Shown here: one piece after another, positions 40,788 to 51,140 of the stretch
Layout: each line of letters starts with the position of its first letter
Numbering within the stretch: the stretch's first letter is position 1
Assembly (NCBI GenBank): GCA_964611525.1
Contig: CAZTAL010000120.1
Location: forward strand, 1 to 64,000
Source of the DNA: JAAYJR01 sp964611525
GTDB lineage: Bacteria > Bacteroidota > Bacteroidia > Bacteroidales > Prolixibacteraceae
DNA length: 64,000 bases
Direction of reading: 5' to 3'
Translations under genes and position numbers: made by a program
The notes under the pieces: generated by a model
Databases searched by the model: none
What the model was told of the DNA's origin: nothing
Seen by the model: only the letters and a program-made list of their open reading frames with translations

Positions 40788-43700
40788 TTAAGTGTTCTTT
40801 TTCATTTCAATTAACCTGTCATACTCTTCCTTGGAACCGACAATCAGATTTTTGTATTCTTTCAAACCGGTGCCGGCCGGAATCAAATGTCCACATATTA
40901 CATTTTCTTTTAGCCCGTCAAGATAATCCATTTTACCATTTATGGCTGCCTCATTAAGGACCTTTGTTGTTTCCTGGAAGGAGGCGGCTGACAACCAACT
41001 TCTTGTTTGAAGTGCTGCCTTGGTAATACCTTGCAATATCTGACTTGATGTTGCAGGAATAGCATCTCTGGATTCCACCAACTTTTTATCTTTCCTTCTA
41101 AGTTGTGAATTCTCATCCCTCAGCCTACGGGCAGAGACGATCTGTCCGGCTTTAAAGCCTTCAGCATCTCCCGGATCAATAACCACTTTCTTATTCCATA
41201 TCCAGTCGTTCTCCGAAATAAATTCATTTTTATCAACCACCTGCTTTTCGAGGAAACGAGTGTCGCCGGGATCTTCAATTTCCACCTTCCGCATCATCTG
41301 ACGGATAATAACCTCAAAGTGTTTATCATTGATTTTTACTCCCTGCATACGATAAACATCCTGTACCTCAGTAAGAATATATTCCTGAACAGCCGTAGGT
41401 CCTTTAATGGCAAGAATATCGGAAGGAGTGGTTGCTCCGTCTGATAATGGAGTTCCTGCCCTTATATAATCATTTTCCTGAACAAGTATCTGCTTAGACA
41501 GAGGCACCAAATATTTTTTTACATTATCGGTTTTAGACGTAATAATTATTTCGCGGTTACCTCTTTTTATTTTCCCCAGTGATACTTCTCCGTCAATCTC
41601 GGAAACAACAGCCGGATTTGACGGGTTACGGGCTTCGAACAACTCTGTTACACGGGGAAGACCGCCGGTGATATCACCAGCTTTACCGGCAGCTCTTGGT
41701 ATTTTTACCAATACCGTACCGGCCTTCACTTGCTGTCCTTTAGAAACAGCAATATGTCCACCTACCGGCAAGTTATATGAACGTATCATAGATTGCCCGT
41801 TATCCATGATCTTCAAAGTAGGATTCTTCGTTTTATCCCTTGTCTCAATGATGACCTTTTCGCTGTAACCGGTCTGTTCATCAGATTCCTCCCTGTAAGT
41901 AATACCATCAATAAGATTCTCAAATTCAATTTTTCCGTCAAACTCGGTTATAATAACTCCGTTAAAAGGATCCCACTCACATATCAATTTACCTTTTCTG
42001 ATCTCATCACCATTTTTTACATATAATTTTGATCCGTATGGCAGTGAATGTGTTGACAAAGGAATCTTCGTATTTTTATCAACTATCTTGAGCTCTGCAA
42101 GCCGGCTGACAACAATATCAGACATATTCCCATCCTCACTATACTCTACACTGCGTAATTCTTCTATCTCGACAATCCCATCATACTTTGCTTCAATCAT
42201 AGATTGCGCCGAGATATTTCCCGCAATACCACCTACATGAAAAGTACGAAGTGTCAATTGAGTTCCCGGCTCACCAATAGACTGTGCTGCAATAACTCCT
42301 ACAGCCTCTCCTTTTTGAGCCATATCGCCTGTTGCCAAATTCCTACCGTAACATTTCGAACAAACACCTGATTTTGATTCACAAGTAAGTACCGACCGAA
42401 TTTCAACACTCTCAATCGGTGATTCTTCGATTTTCATGGCAATTTTCTCGGTTATCTCATCACCTGCTTTGACTATCAGTTCACCATTCAAAGGATGATA
42501 AATATCATGAACAGAAGTCCGGCCAATTATACGGTCATATAAGGAAGCCACAACTTCTTCATTATTTTTAATGGCTGTGGCCACGATGCCACGTAGAGTC
42601 CCACAGTCTTCTTCAGAAACGATAACATCCTGTGAAACATCAACCAAACGACGGGTCAGGTAACCAGCATCAGCAGTTTTAAGTGCAGTATCAGCAAGAC
42701 CTTTACGGGCTCCATGGGTTGAAATAAAGTATTCCAGTACCGAAAGTCCCTCCTTGAAATTTGCCAAAATAGGGTTTTCAATGATCTGGGAACCTGTAGA
42801 TCCGGATTTTTGAGGCTTAGCCATCAATCCTCTCATCCCACATAACTGCCTTATTTGCTCCTTCGATCCCCGTGCTCCTGAATCAAGCATCATATAAATT
42901 GAATTAAATCCCTGCTTGTCTGCACTTAATGTCTGCATTACAGATTGTGTGAGCTTTGAATTGGCATGTGTCCATATATCAATTACCTGATTATAGCGTT
43001 CGTTGTTCGTAATGAATCCCATATTATAATTGGAAACAACCTCGTCGACTTCATTATAACCATTATCAACAATCGTTTCTTTATCAGAAGGTATAATAAC
43101 ATCATCCAGATTAAAGGATAATCCTCCCCTGTAAGCCATATGATAACCTAGGTCTTTAATGGCATCAAGAAAATGAACGGTCTCAGCATTACCACATTTT
43201 TTGAAAACATCAGAAATAATGGTTCGTAGCGATTTCTTTGTAAGGAGTTGATTGATGTATCCGACTTTGCGGGGAACGTATTCATTAAATAATATACGCC
43301 CTACTGTAGTCTCAATTATATGTTTAAAATATTCACCGTCTTCATCAACATCTTCTACTTTAACTTTAATTATCGAATGCAGACCTATTGCTTTTTCAGA
43401 ATAAGCTATCATTACCTCTTCCGGTGAATAAAATGTCATACCTTCACCTTTCGAGCCTTTTCTTGGCTTGGTTATATAATACAAACCAAGAACCATATCC
43501 TGTGAAGGTACTTGTATGGGAGCGCCATTAGCGGGATTCAATAAATTATGAGAAGAGAGCATTAACAATTGGGCTTCCAAAATTGCAGCATTGCCAAGTG
43601 GAAGATGAACAGCCATCTGATCACCATCGAAATCGGCATTAAATCCAGTACATACAAGAGGATGCAATTGAATAGCCTTCCCCTCTATCATTACCGGCTG

Positions 43701-45047
43701 AAATGCCTGTATAGAAAGTCTGTGAAGTGTTGGCGCCCGGTTTAACATAACAGGGTGACCTTTTAAAACATTTTCAAGTATCTCCCATACTACAGGATCC
43801 TTACGGTCTACAATCTTCTTAGCCGATTTAACAGTTTTTACAATTCCCCTTTCTATGAGTTTGCGGATGATAAAAGGTTTATACAACTCAGCAGCCATAT
43901 CTTTTGGCAGACCACATTCATGTATCTTTAATTTAGGTCCTACCACTATTACAGACCGTGCTGAATAATCAACACGCTTACCCAAAAGGTTTTGCCGGAA
44001 ACGGCCCTGCTTTCCTTTCAAACTGTCGGAAAGGGATTTCAACGCTCTGTTATTTTCTGTTTTAACAGCGTTTGATTTCCTTGAATTATCGAATAATGAA
44101 TCCACAGCCTCCTGCAGCATCCTCTTCTCATTCCTTAAGATAACTTCAGGAGCTTTAATCTCTATCAACCTTTTTAAACGATTATTCCTTATAATGACCC
44201 TGCGGTAAAGATCGTTCAGGTCGGATGTAGCAAAACGTCCTCCATCCAAAGGCACCAAAGGCCTAAGATCGGGAGGTATTACCGGCACCACACGTACAAT
44301 CATCCATTCTGGTCGGTTAAGGCTTTTGCTGGCTCTGAATGCTTCAACCACCTGAAGCCGTTTTAAAGCTTCATTTTTTCTTTGCTGGGAAGTCTCAGTA
44401 TTTGCTTTATGCCTCAATGTATATGACAAGTCATCAAGATCTAACCTTGTAAGTATCTGATATAACGCTTCAGCGCCCATCCTTGCTATAAACTTGTTAG
44501 GATCGTCATCATCCAAAAGAGCATTATCTTTTGGAAGAGTATCCAATATATCAAGATATTCCTCCTCGGTCAAAAAATCAAGTAGTTTAATACCATCAGC
44601 TTCTTTAACTCCCGGATTTATTACAACATAACGTTCGTAATATATAATAGAATCCAGCTTTTTTGTTGGCAATCCGAGCAGATAGCCAATTTTATTGGGT
44701 AAAGAACGGAAATACCATATATGAGCTACCGGCACAACCAATGCAATATGTCCCATTCTTTCGCGGCGGACTTTTTTTTCGGTGACTTCTACACCACATC
44801 GGTCGCATACTATTCCTTTGTACCTGATCCGTTTATACTTACCACAATGACACTCGTAGTCCTTAACAGGGCCAAAAATACGTTCGCAAAACAATCCATC
44901 TCGCTCTGGTTTATAGGTCCTGTAATTTATTGTTTCGGGTTTCAATACTTCGCCATAAGACCTTTCAAGAATTTCTTCCGGTGAAGAAAGGCTTATTGAT
45001 ATCTTTGAGAAACCACCTTTTGCCTTATTTTCTTTTCTGAATGCCAT
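40788..45047 (-). CDS. rpoC: RNA polymerase beta' subunit
   Basis: The 1419-residue protein is full length. Near the N-terminus are the zinc cysteines CHCGKYKR and CDRCGVEV. The catalytic magnesium loop NADFDGDQMAVHLPL is intact. A second zinc site CESKSGVCSKCYG and the trigger-loop region GEPGTQLTLRTFHVGG follow. It lies 53 bp after rpoB and is the catalytic core with it. Confidence 0.98.
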   Translation of the reverse strand: MAFRKENKAKGGFSKISISLSSPEEILERSYGEVLKPETINYRTYKPERDGLFCERIFGPVKDYECHCGKYKRIRYKGIVCDRCGVEVTEKKVRRERMGHIALVVPVAHIWYFRSLPNKIGYLLGLPTKKLDSIIYYERYVVINPGVKEADGIKLLDFLTEEEYLDILDTLPKDNALLDDDDPNKFIARMGAEALYQILTRLDLDDLSYTLRHKANTETSQQRKNEALKRLQVVEAFRASKSLNRPEWMIVRVVPVIPPDLRPLVPLDGGRFATSDLNDLYRRVIIRNNRLKRLIEIKAPEVILRNEKRMLQEAVDSLFDNSRKSNAVKTENNRALKSLSDSLKGKQGRFRQNLLGKRVDYSARSVIVVGPKLKIHECGLPKDMAAELYKPFIIRKLIERGIVKTVKSAKKIVDRKDPVVWEILENVLKGHPVMLNRAPTLHRLSIQAFQPVMIEGKAIQLHPLVCTGFNADFDGDQMAVHLPLGNAAILEAQLLMLSSHNLLNPANGAPIQVPSQDMVLGLYYITKPRKGSKGEGMTFYSPEEVMIAYSEKAIGLHSIIKVKVEDVDEDGEYFKHIIETTVGRILFNEYVPRKVGYINQLLTKKSLRTIISDVFKKCGNAETVHFLDAIKDLGYHMAYRGGLSFNLDDVIIPSDKETIVDNGYNEVDEVVSNYNMGFITNNERYNQVIDIWTHANSKLTQSVMQTLSADKQGFNSIYMMLDSGARGSKEQIRQLCGMRGLMAKPQKSGSTGSQIIENPILANFKEGLSVLEYFISTHGARKGLADTALKTADAGYLTRRLVDVSQDVIVSEEDCGTLRGIVATAIKNNEEVVASLYDRIIGRTSVHDIYHPLNGELIVKAGDEITEKIAMKIEESPIESVEIRSVLTCESKSGVCSKCYGRNLATGDMAQKGEAVGVIAAQSIGEPGTQLTLRTFHVGGIAGNISAQSMIEAKYDGIVEIEELRSVEYSEDGNMSDIVVSRLAELKIVDKNTKIPLSTHSLPYGSKLYVKNGDEIRKGKLICEWDPFNGVIITEFDGKIEFENLIDGITYREESDEQTGYSEKVIIETRDKTKNPTLKIMDNGQSMIRSYNLPVGGHIAVSKGQQVKAGTVLVKIPRAAGKAGDITGGLPRVTELFEARNPSNPAVVSEIDGEVSLGKIKRGNREIIITSKTDNVKKYLVPLSKQILVQENDYIRAGTPLSDGATTPSDILAIKGPTAVQEYILTEVQDVYRMQGVKINDKHFEVIIRQMMRKVEIEDPGDTRFLEKQVVDKNEFISENDWIWNKKVVIDPGDAEGFKAGQIVSARRLRDENSQLRRKDKKLVESRDAIPATSSQILQGITKAALQTRSWLSAASFQETTKVLNEAAINGKMDYLDGLKENVICGHLIPAGTGLKEYKNLIVGSKEEYDRLIEMKKNT

Positions 45048-45100
45048 AATTCTAAAAAATATTCATTAAACCGAATACATTTCCCGGATTTCCCGGATTA

Positions 45101-48100
45101 TCATTCCATCCTTATACTGAGGCCAAGACCTCTCAATTCATGCAACAATACATTAAGTGATTCGGGGATACCCGGCTGAGGCATAGGCTCACCTTTAACT
45201 ATTGTCTCATATGCCTTAGCACGTCCCAATACATCATCAGACTTCACAGTCAGTATTTCCTGGAGTATATGTGATGCACCAAATGCTTCAAGCGCCCATA
45301 CTTCCATTTCACCAAAACGCTGACCGCCAAACTGTGCTTTTCCACCTAATGGTTGTTGTGTAATCAACGAATAAGGGCCAATAGAGCGGGCATGCATTTT
45401 ATCTTCCACCATATGCCCCAGTTTCATCATATAAATAATGCCAACAGTAGCATGCTGATCAAAGGGCTCACCTGTTTCTCCGTCGTACAAAATAGTTCTA
45501 CCAAACCTCGGTATTCCAGCTTTATCGGTATATTCGGTAATCTGTTCCAGGCTTGCACCATCAAAAATAGGAGTGGAAAACTTTAACCCTAATTCATTTC
45601 CTGCCCAACCTAAAACAGTTTCATAAATCTGTCCGAGGTTCATTCTCGACGGTACACCAAGAGGATTGAGAACAATATCAACAGGTGTTCCGTCCGCCAA
45701 AAACGGCATATCTTCCTGCCTTACCACACGCGAAACAATACCTTTATTTCCATGCCGTCCCGCCAACTTATCTCCAATCTGCAGCTTACGCTTCTTGGCT
45801 ATAAAAATTTTTGCCAGCTGAATGATCCCCGGAGGGAGCTCATCACCAATAGTGACATTATATCTTTCGCGCCGTGCAACTGCCTCTGCCTCCTTATATT
45901 TCATTATATAATTATTGATAATCCTGAAAATCAAATCATTTTTATGCTTGTCTGTAGTCCATTTTGCCGGATTGACAGTCAGGTAATCAATATCTTGTAG
46001 TTGCTTAAGAGTGAATTTAGATCCTTTGGGTATCAACTCTGTACCGTAATAATCTTTTACACCCTGGGAGGTCTTGCCGTTAACCATGGTAAATAATTTT
46101 TCCTCCAATTTGCCATGAAAAGCATTTACCTGCCGGTTGAAATTCTCATCAATCCGATCGAGGAGAATCTTGGTTGCAGTCCTGGCCTTTTTCTCTTTGC
46201 TAATACGAGAGAATAATTTTTTATCAATAACAATCCCCGATAAAGATGGAGTTGCTTTCAAAGAAGCGTCTTTTACATCCCCTGCCTTATCACCAAAAAT
46301 AGCTCGTAACAATTTTTCTTCTGGCGAGGGATCCGATTCACCTTTAGGAGTAATTTTCCCTATAAGAATGTCACCCGGTTTAACATCAGCGCCAATACGT
46401 ATCAACCCATTCTCATCAAGATTCTTAGTGGCTTCTTCACTTACATTAGGGATGTCGGATGTAAATTCTTCAAGTCCGCGTTTTGTATCCCTGACTTCCA
46501 GACTGTACTCGTCAATATGTACAGAGGTGAAAACATCATCCCTGACAATCCGCTCGGATACTACTATTGCATCTTCATAGTTATATCCCTGCCATGGCAT
46601 GAAAGCAACCATAAGGTTACGACCCAGTGCAAGTTCTCCCTTTTCAGTTGCGTACCCCTGTGTAAGTATCTGTCCTTTTTTAATTCTATCCCCTTTGGAA
46701 ACAATAGGCTTAAGATCTACAGTAGTACCCTGATTGGTTTTTGCATATTTGGAAAGTTCATAAGTAACAACTTCCGGATCAAAACTTACAAAAAGGTCAT
46801 CGTCAGTAACATCGTAACGGACAATAATCTGGGTTGCATCAACGTACTCAACAATACCGTCAAAATCCGCTTTTACCATAACCCTTGAATCAGAGGCAGC
46901 CCTGGCTTCCAGTCCTGTCCCTACAATAGGCGTTTCCGGCCTGAGTAGCGGAACTGCCTGTCTCATCATATTTGAACCCATCAGTGCACGGTTGGCATCA
47001 TCATGTTCAAGGAACGATATCAATGATGCAGCTACCGAGGCAATCTGGTTTGGCCCAACATCCATAAGGTCCACATCCTCTTTTTCTGCCAAAGGATAAT
47101 CTCCGTCTAATCTTGATTTTACCCTTTGATTCATAAAAAATCCATCAGCACTGATAGGAGCATTAGCCTGGGCAATAACCCTGCCTTCTTCCTCCTCGGC
47201 AGTAAGATATACAGAACCTTCATCCGAAAGATCAACCTTCCCGTTTTCCACTTTACGATAAGGTGTGGCTATAAATCCCAAATCGGTTATTTTTGCAAAT
47301 ACACATAATGACGATATAAGTCCGATATTAGGACCTTCAGGGGTTTCAATAGGACATAACCTTCCGTAGTGCGTATAGTGTACGTCACGTACTTCAAATC
47401 CTGCTCTTTCTCTCGATAAACCACCCGGACCAAGGGCTGACATACGCCGTTTATGCGTCATTTCAGCCAACGGATTGGTCTGATCCATAAACTGTGATAA
47501 TGCATTAGTTCCAAAAAAGGAATTTATTACCGAGGAAAGGGTCTTTGAATTTATCAGGTCTATAGGAGTAAATACCTCATTATCCCGAACATTCATTCTT
47601 TCCCTGATAGTCCGTGCCATACGGGCCAATCCAATGCCAAACTGATTGTACATTTGCTCACCTACAGTGCGGACACGTCGGTTGCTCAAATGATCTATAT
47701 CATCAACGTCTGTCTTTGAATTTACCAACTGAATGAGATATCGGATTATTTCAATTATATCCTCTCTCGTCAGCACACGATTATCGGAATCAACATTAAT
47801 CCCCAATTTTTTATTGATCCTGTATCTTCCAACTTCCCCCAGATCATAACGTTTATCGGAAAAAAACAATTTATCAATTACATCCCTTGCTGTAGCTTCA
47901 TCCGGCGGCTCGGCATTACGTAATTGCCGGTAGATATGAAGAACAGCTTCCTTTTCAGAATTACAAGGATCTTTTTGTAATGTATTGTAAATTATTGCGA
48001 AATCCTGCTGTCTCTGATCATCTTTATGAAGCAAAATAGTCTTGACACCCGATTCAAGTATATCCTCAATATGATCCTCATCAAGTTCTGTTTCACGGTC

Positions 48101-48913
48101 TATTATAACTTCATTCCTTTCCATAGAAACAACTTCTCCCGTATCCTCATCCACAAAATCTTCAACCCATGATCTCAATACACGCGCTGCGAGGCGTCTT
48201 CCAATAATTTTTTTCAACCCTGCCTTTGTAACTTTTACTTCATCAGCCAGACTGAATATTTCAAGGATATCTTTATCACTTTCATACCCAATTGCCCGTA
48301 AAAGGGTAGTAACAGGCAATTTCTTTTTCCTGTCGATATAAGCAAACATTACACTGTTAATATCCGTAGCAAATTCGATCCAGGATCCTTTAAAAGGAAT
48401 AATACGGGCTGAATACAGTTTAGTACCATTAGCATGTAAACTTTGCCCGAAAAACACACCCGGAGACCTGTGTAATTGCGAAACAATTACCCTCTCAGCT
48501 CCATTAATAATAAAAGTACCCCTTTCGGTCATATATGGAACCGTGCCCAGATAAACATCCTGCACTACCGTATCAAAATCCTCATGTTCGGGATCAGTAC
48601 AATAAAGCTTCAACTTAGCCTTTACAGGCACACTATAAGTCAATCCGCGCTCTATACATTCGTAAATAGAATACCGGGGCGGATCAACCTGATAGTCGAT
48701 AAATTCCAGCACAAAATTATTCCGGGTATCGGTTATCGGAAAATTCTCATCAAACACACGGTGTAATCCCTCCTCTTTCCTCTGCTCAGGTGTTGTATTT
48801 AACTGAAAAAAATCCTTGAATGATCTTACTTGTACTTCCAGAAAATCAGGATAATCAAACCTGGTTTGTGTTGAGGAAAAATTAATTCTTTCGTTTTTTA
48901 TTATATCTAACAT
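45101..48913 (-). CDS. rpoB: RNA polymerase beta subunit
   Basis: The 1270-residue protein starts at ATG 48913; an in-frame TTG at 48925 would add four residues. The rifampicin-binding cluster reads ALSQFMDQTNPLAEMTHKRR followed by MSALGPGGLSRERAGFEVRD, with the Asp, His and Ser positions linked to resistance in the sensitive state. The C-terminus has GKAQFGGQRFGEMEVWALEA and the clamp contact LNVLLHELRGLGL. It is preceded by a strong hairpin that separates it from rplL. Confidence 0.98.
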   Translation of the reverse strand: MLDIIKNERINFSSTQTRFDYPDFLEVQVRSFKDFFQLNTTPEQRKEEGLHRVFDENFPITDTRNNFVLEFIDYQVDPPRYSIYECIERGLTYSVPVKAKLKLYCTDPEHEDFDTVVQDVYLGTVPYMTERGTFIINGAERVIVSQLHRSPGVFFGQSLHANGTKLYSARIIPFKGSWIEFATDINSVMFAYIDRKKKLPVTTLLRAIGYESDKDILEIFSLADEVKVTKAGLKKIIGRRLAARVLRSWVEDFVDEDTGEVVSMERNEVIIDRETELDEDHIEDILESGVKTILLHKDDQRQQDFAIIYNTLQKDPCNSEKEAVLHIYRQLRNAEPPDEATARDVIDKLFFSDKRYDLGEVGRYRINKKLGINVDSDNRVLTREDIIEIIRYLIQLVNSKTDVDDIDHLSNRRVRTVGEQMYNQFGIGLARMARTIRERMNVRDNEVFTPIDLINSKTLSSVINSFFGTNALSQFMDQTNPLAEMTHKRRMSALGPGGLSRERAGFEVRDVHYTHYGRLCPIETPEGPNIGLISSLCVFAKITDLGFIATPYRKVENGKVDLSDEGSVYLTAEEEEGRVIAQANAPISADGFFMNQRVKSRLDGDYPLAEKEDVDLMDVGPNQIASVAASLISFLEHDDANRALMGSNMMRQAVPLLRPETPIVGTGLEARAASDSRVMVKADFDGIVEYVDATQIIVRYDVTDDDLFVSFDPEVVTYELSKYAKTNQGTTVDLKPIVSKGDRIKKGQILTQGYATEKGELALGRNLMVAFMPWQGYNYEDAIVVSERIVRDDVFTSVHIDEYSLEVRDTKRGLEEFTSDIPNVSEEATKNLDENGLIRIGADVKPGDILIGKITPKGESDPSPEEKLLRAIFGDKAGDVKDASLKATPSLSGIVIDKKLFSRISKEKKARTATKILLDRIDENFNRQVNAFHGKLEEKLFTMVNGKTSQGVKDYYGTELIPKGSKFTLKQLQDIDYLTVNPAKWTTDKHKNDLIFRIINNYIMKYKEAEAVARRERYNVTIGDELPPGIIQLAKIFIAKKRKLQIGDKLAGRHGNKGIVSRVVRQEDMPFLADGTPVDIVLNPLGVPSRMNLGQIYETVLGWAGNELGLKFSTPIFDGASLEQITEYTDKAGIPRFGRTILYDGETGEPFDQHATVGIIYMMKLGHMVEDKMHARSIGPYSLITQQPLGGKAQFGGQRFGEMEVWALEAFGASHILQEILTVKSDDVLGRAKAYETIVKGEPMPQPGIPESLNVLLHELRGLGLSIRME

Positions 48914-48951
48914 GTATTTATACAAGTTAATTAAATAAAATATAAATACAC

Positions 48952-49010
48952 AAAAAGGTTTAGAATCCTTTTATTCAGGATTCTAAACCAAACAACCTTT
49001 TGAAAAGGTT
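48952..49010 (-). terminator. Tandem hairpins between rplL and rpoB, probable attenuator
   Basis: On the minus strand, AACCTTTTCAAAAGGTT (48994-49010) is followed by a perfect 12-bp stem GGTTTAGAATCC / GGATTCTAAACC with a 9-nt loop (48957-48989) and then TTTTTG. This has the form of an intrinsic terminator inside the operon. In E. coli an attenuator and RNase III site occupy the same gap and lower rpoBC expression relative to L7/L12. Confidence 0.8.
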
Positions 49011-49019
49011 TAATTGCAT

Positions 49020-49400
49020 TTATTTAACTTCAACTTCAGCTCCGGCTTCTTCCAACTGACTTTTAAGAGACTCTGCCTCTTCCTTGGAAACTTTTTCTTT
49101 AACTGCTTTCGGAGCTTCATCAACAAGGGCTTTAGCCTCTTTAAGACCAAGACCCGTTAATTCTTTTACAAGTTTAACCACTGCCAGTTTAGATTGGCCC
49201 GGCGCTTTAAGTACCACATCAAACTCTGTTTGTTCCTCAGCAGCTTCGTCATCGTCGCCACCGGCTGCCGGTCCTGCAACTGCAACTGCGGCAGCGGCCG
49301 GTTCTATTCCGTATTTTTCCTTAAGAATATCAGCTAATTCATTAACGTCTTTAACAGTTAAGTTAACCAACTCCTCTGCAAGCTGTTTTAAATCTGCCAT
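49020..49400 (-). CDS. rplL: 50S ribosomal protein L7/L12
   Basis: The 126-residue acidic protein has an N-terminal dimerisation helix (LKQLAEELVNLTVKDVNELA), an alanine-glycine-rich hinge at about 34-55 and the C-terminal factor-binding domain EKTEFDVVLK-like to VKLVKELTGLGLKEAKALVDEAP. It forms the ribosomal stalk that recruits GTPase factors. The gene follows rplJ by 33 bp. Confidence 0.97.
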   Translation of the reverse strand: MADLKQLAEELVNLTVKDVNELADILKEKYGIEPAAAAVAVAGPAAGGDDDEAAEEQTEFDVVLKAPGQSKLAVVKLVKELTGLGLKEAKALVDEAPKAVKEKVSKEEAESLKSQLEEAGAEVEVK

Positions 49401-49433
49401 TTCTATTTGTTTTAAAAAATTATTTCTAAAAAA

Positions 49434-49952
49434 TTATTCTTTCTCTTTAAGTGTCTCAAGAACACCATGTAATATATTTCCACTACTTTCTAATTGCGAA
49501 AGCAACATTTTCATTGGTGCATTTAACAGGGATATGACATCTGCAATAAGTTCATTTTTAGATTTTACAGCTACGAGTGCTTCGAGCTGATCTTCCCCGA
49601 AATAAACTGATTCTTCAACAAAAGCAGCCTTTAATACAGGCTTGTCATGCTTTTTTCTGAATTCTTTTATCAGTTTTGCAGGTACATTGCCTGTTTCAGT
49701 AAACATTACCGATGTATTTCCCTTCAGTGCATCATAAAGCTCTTCCAGATTCTTATTTGAATCTTCGAGTGCTTTACGAAAAAAAGTATTCTTAACAACA
49801 ACCAGTTTTACGTCCTTTTTAAAGCATAATCTTCTTAAATCACTGGTATCAGCAGCGTTTAAACCACTAATGTCAGCCAGGTAAAAATGGTTGTACGTAT
49901 CAACTTTTTCTTTTAAATTATTAATAATAATTTGCTTTTCAGCACTTTTCAT
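49434..49952 (-). CDS. rplJ: 50S ribosomal protein L10
   Basis: The 172-residue protein shows the L10 pattern KLVVVKNTFFRKALEDSN and KGNTSVMFTE, with a C-terminal helix that binds L7/L12 dimers. ATG at 49952 is chosen; a longer frame would overlap rplA. L10-L12 often represses its own operon by binding the leader, but no clear leader is visible in the 13-bp gap to rplA. Confidence 0.95.
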   Translation of the reverse strand: MKSAEKQIIINNLKEKVDTYNHFYLADISGLNAADTSDLRRLCFKKDVKLVVVKNTFFRKALEDSNKNLEELYDALKGNTSVMFTETGNVPAKLIKEFRKKHDKPVLKAAFVEESVYFGEDQLEALVAVKSKNELIADVISLLNAPMKMLLSQLESSGNILHGVLETLKEKE

Positions 49953-49965
49953 TTTTACTCTGTTT

Positions 49966-50661
49966 TTAGTCAGCAACTGACTTTGGTTCAACTTTAATAC
50001 CAGGGCTCATAGTACTGGAAAGATAAATGCTTCGAATATAAGTACCTTTCGAAGCAGTTGGTTTCAATTTTAAGATAGTATGAATAAACTCTATTGCATT
50101 CTCCTTAATTTTTTCAGGAGAAAAAGATACTTTGCCAATTGAAGTATGAACAATTCCAAATTTATCGACTTTAAAATCAATTTTACCTTGTTTGACTTCT
50201 TTTACAGCTTTATAAATATCCATAGTTACAGTGCCGCTTTTAGGATTAGGCATTAATCCCCTGGGACCTAATACCCGGCCTAACTGGCCAACTTTTCCCA
50301 TAACCAGCGGCATGGTAATAACTACATCAATATCAGTCCATCCTCCCTTTATCTTCTCAATATATTCATCCAAACCCACAAAATCGGCTCCGGCCTCTTT
50401 TGCCTCGTCCTCCTTCTCAGGAGTAACTAAAGCTAAAACCCGAACCTCTTTTCCAGTTCCATGGGGTAACGAAACTACGCCTCTTACCATCTGGTTAGCT
50501 TTTCTTGGATCAACTCCCAGCCGGACATCTAAATCAACTGATGCATCGAATTTGGTATTTGTAATATCTTTCACCAGCTCCGAAGCTTCCTCAATCGAAT
50601 AAGATCTCCCTCTTTCCATTTTTCCCAGAGAAGCCTTTCTGTTTTTCGTAATTCTGCCCAT
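49966..50661 (-). CDS. rplA: 50S ribosomal protein L1
   Basis: The 231-residue protein has the L1 motifs FDASVDLDVRLGVDPRKANQ, VRGVVSLPHGTGK and GRVLGPRGLMPNPKSGTV. It binds 23S rRNA at the E-site stalk and represses rplKA in many bacteria. It lies 15 bp after rplK. Full length with no oddities. Confidence 0.97.
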   Translation of the reverse strand: MGRITKNRKASLGKMERGRSYSIEEASELVKDITNTKFDASVDLDVRLGVDPRKANQMVRGVVSLPHGTGKEVRVLALVTPEKEDEAKEAGADFVGLDEYIEKIKGGWTDIDVVITMPLVMGKVGQLGRVLGPRGLMPNPKSGTVTMDIYKAVKEVKQGKIDFKVDKFGIVHTSIGKVSFSPEKIKENAIEFIHTILKLKPTASKGTYIRSIYLSSTMSPGIKVEPKSVAD

Positions 50662-50676
50662 CTTAAAAAATATTAT

Positions 50677-51120
50677 TTAATTATTAAATGGTGAATTACC
50701 CTTAACGGTAATACCCATACTTCTTGCGGTTCCAGCCACCATTTTCATTGCTGATTCAACAGTAAAACAATTCAGGTCAGACATTTTACCCTCGGCTATC
50801 TTTTTTACCTGCTCCCAGGTTACAGACGCCACTTTACTAACATGGGGTTCAGAAGAACCTTTATTTACTTTTCCTGCCTCAATCAGTTGAACGGCCACGG
50901 GAGGTTTTTTTATAATGAAATCAAAAGATTTATCACTATAAACAGTAATAATTACGGGTAGCAATTTACCTGCCTGATCCTGCGTCCGGCTGTTAAACTG
51001 CTTGCAAAACTGCATTATATTAACCCCCTTGGCACCTAATGCCGGGCCTACAGGTGGTGAGGGATTCGCAGATCCGCCTTTAATCTGTAATTTAATTAAT
51101 CCAGCAACTTCTTTTGCCAT
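50677..51120 (-). CDS. rplK: 50S ribosomal protein L11
   Basis: The 147-residue protein has IKLQIKGGSANPSPPVGPALG, written as adjoining blocks of the proline-rich L11 N-terminal domain, and KMSDLNCFTVESAMKMVAGTARSMG at its C-terminus. It forms the GTPase-associated centre with 23S rRNA and the stalk. The gene follows nusG by 20 bp. Confidence 0.97.
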   Translation of the reverse strand: MAKEVAGLIKLQIKGGSANPSPPVGPALGAKGVNIMQFCKQFNSRTQDQAGKLLPVIITVYSDKSFDFIIKKPPVAVQLIEAGKVNKGSSEPHVSKVASVTWEQVKKIAEGKMSDLNCFTVESAMKMVAGTARSMGITVKGNSPFNN

Positions 51121-51140
51121 AACAAAAAATTAACTCGTTA

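Noticed and set aside
49084..49590. Long open frame on the plus strand across rplL and rplJ
   Set aside because: It is antisense to two certain ribosomal protein genes, and its serine- and alanine-rich composition is what their codons give in reverse.
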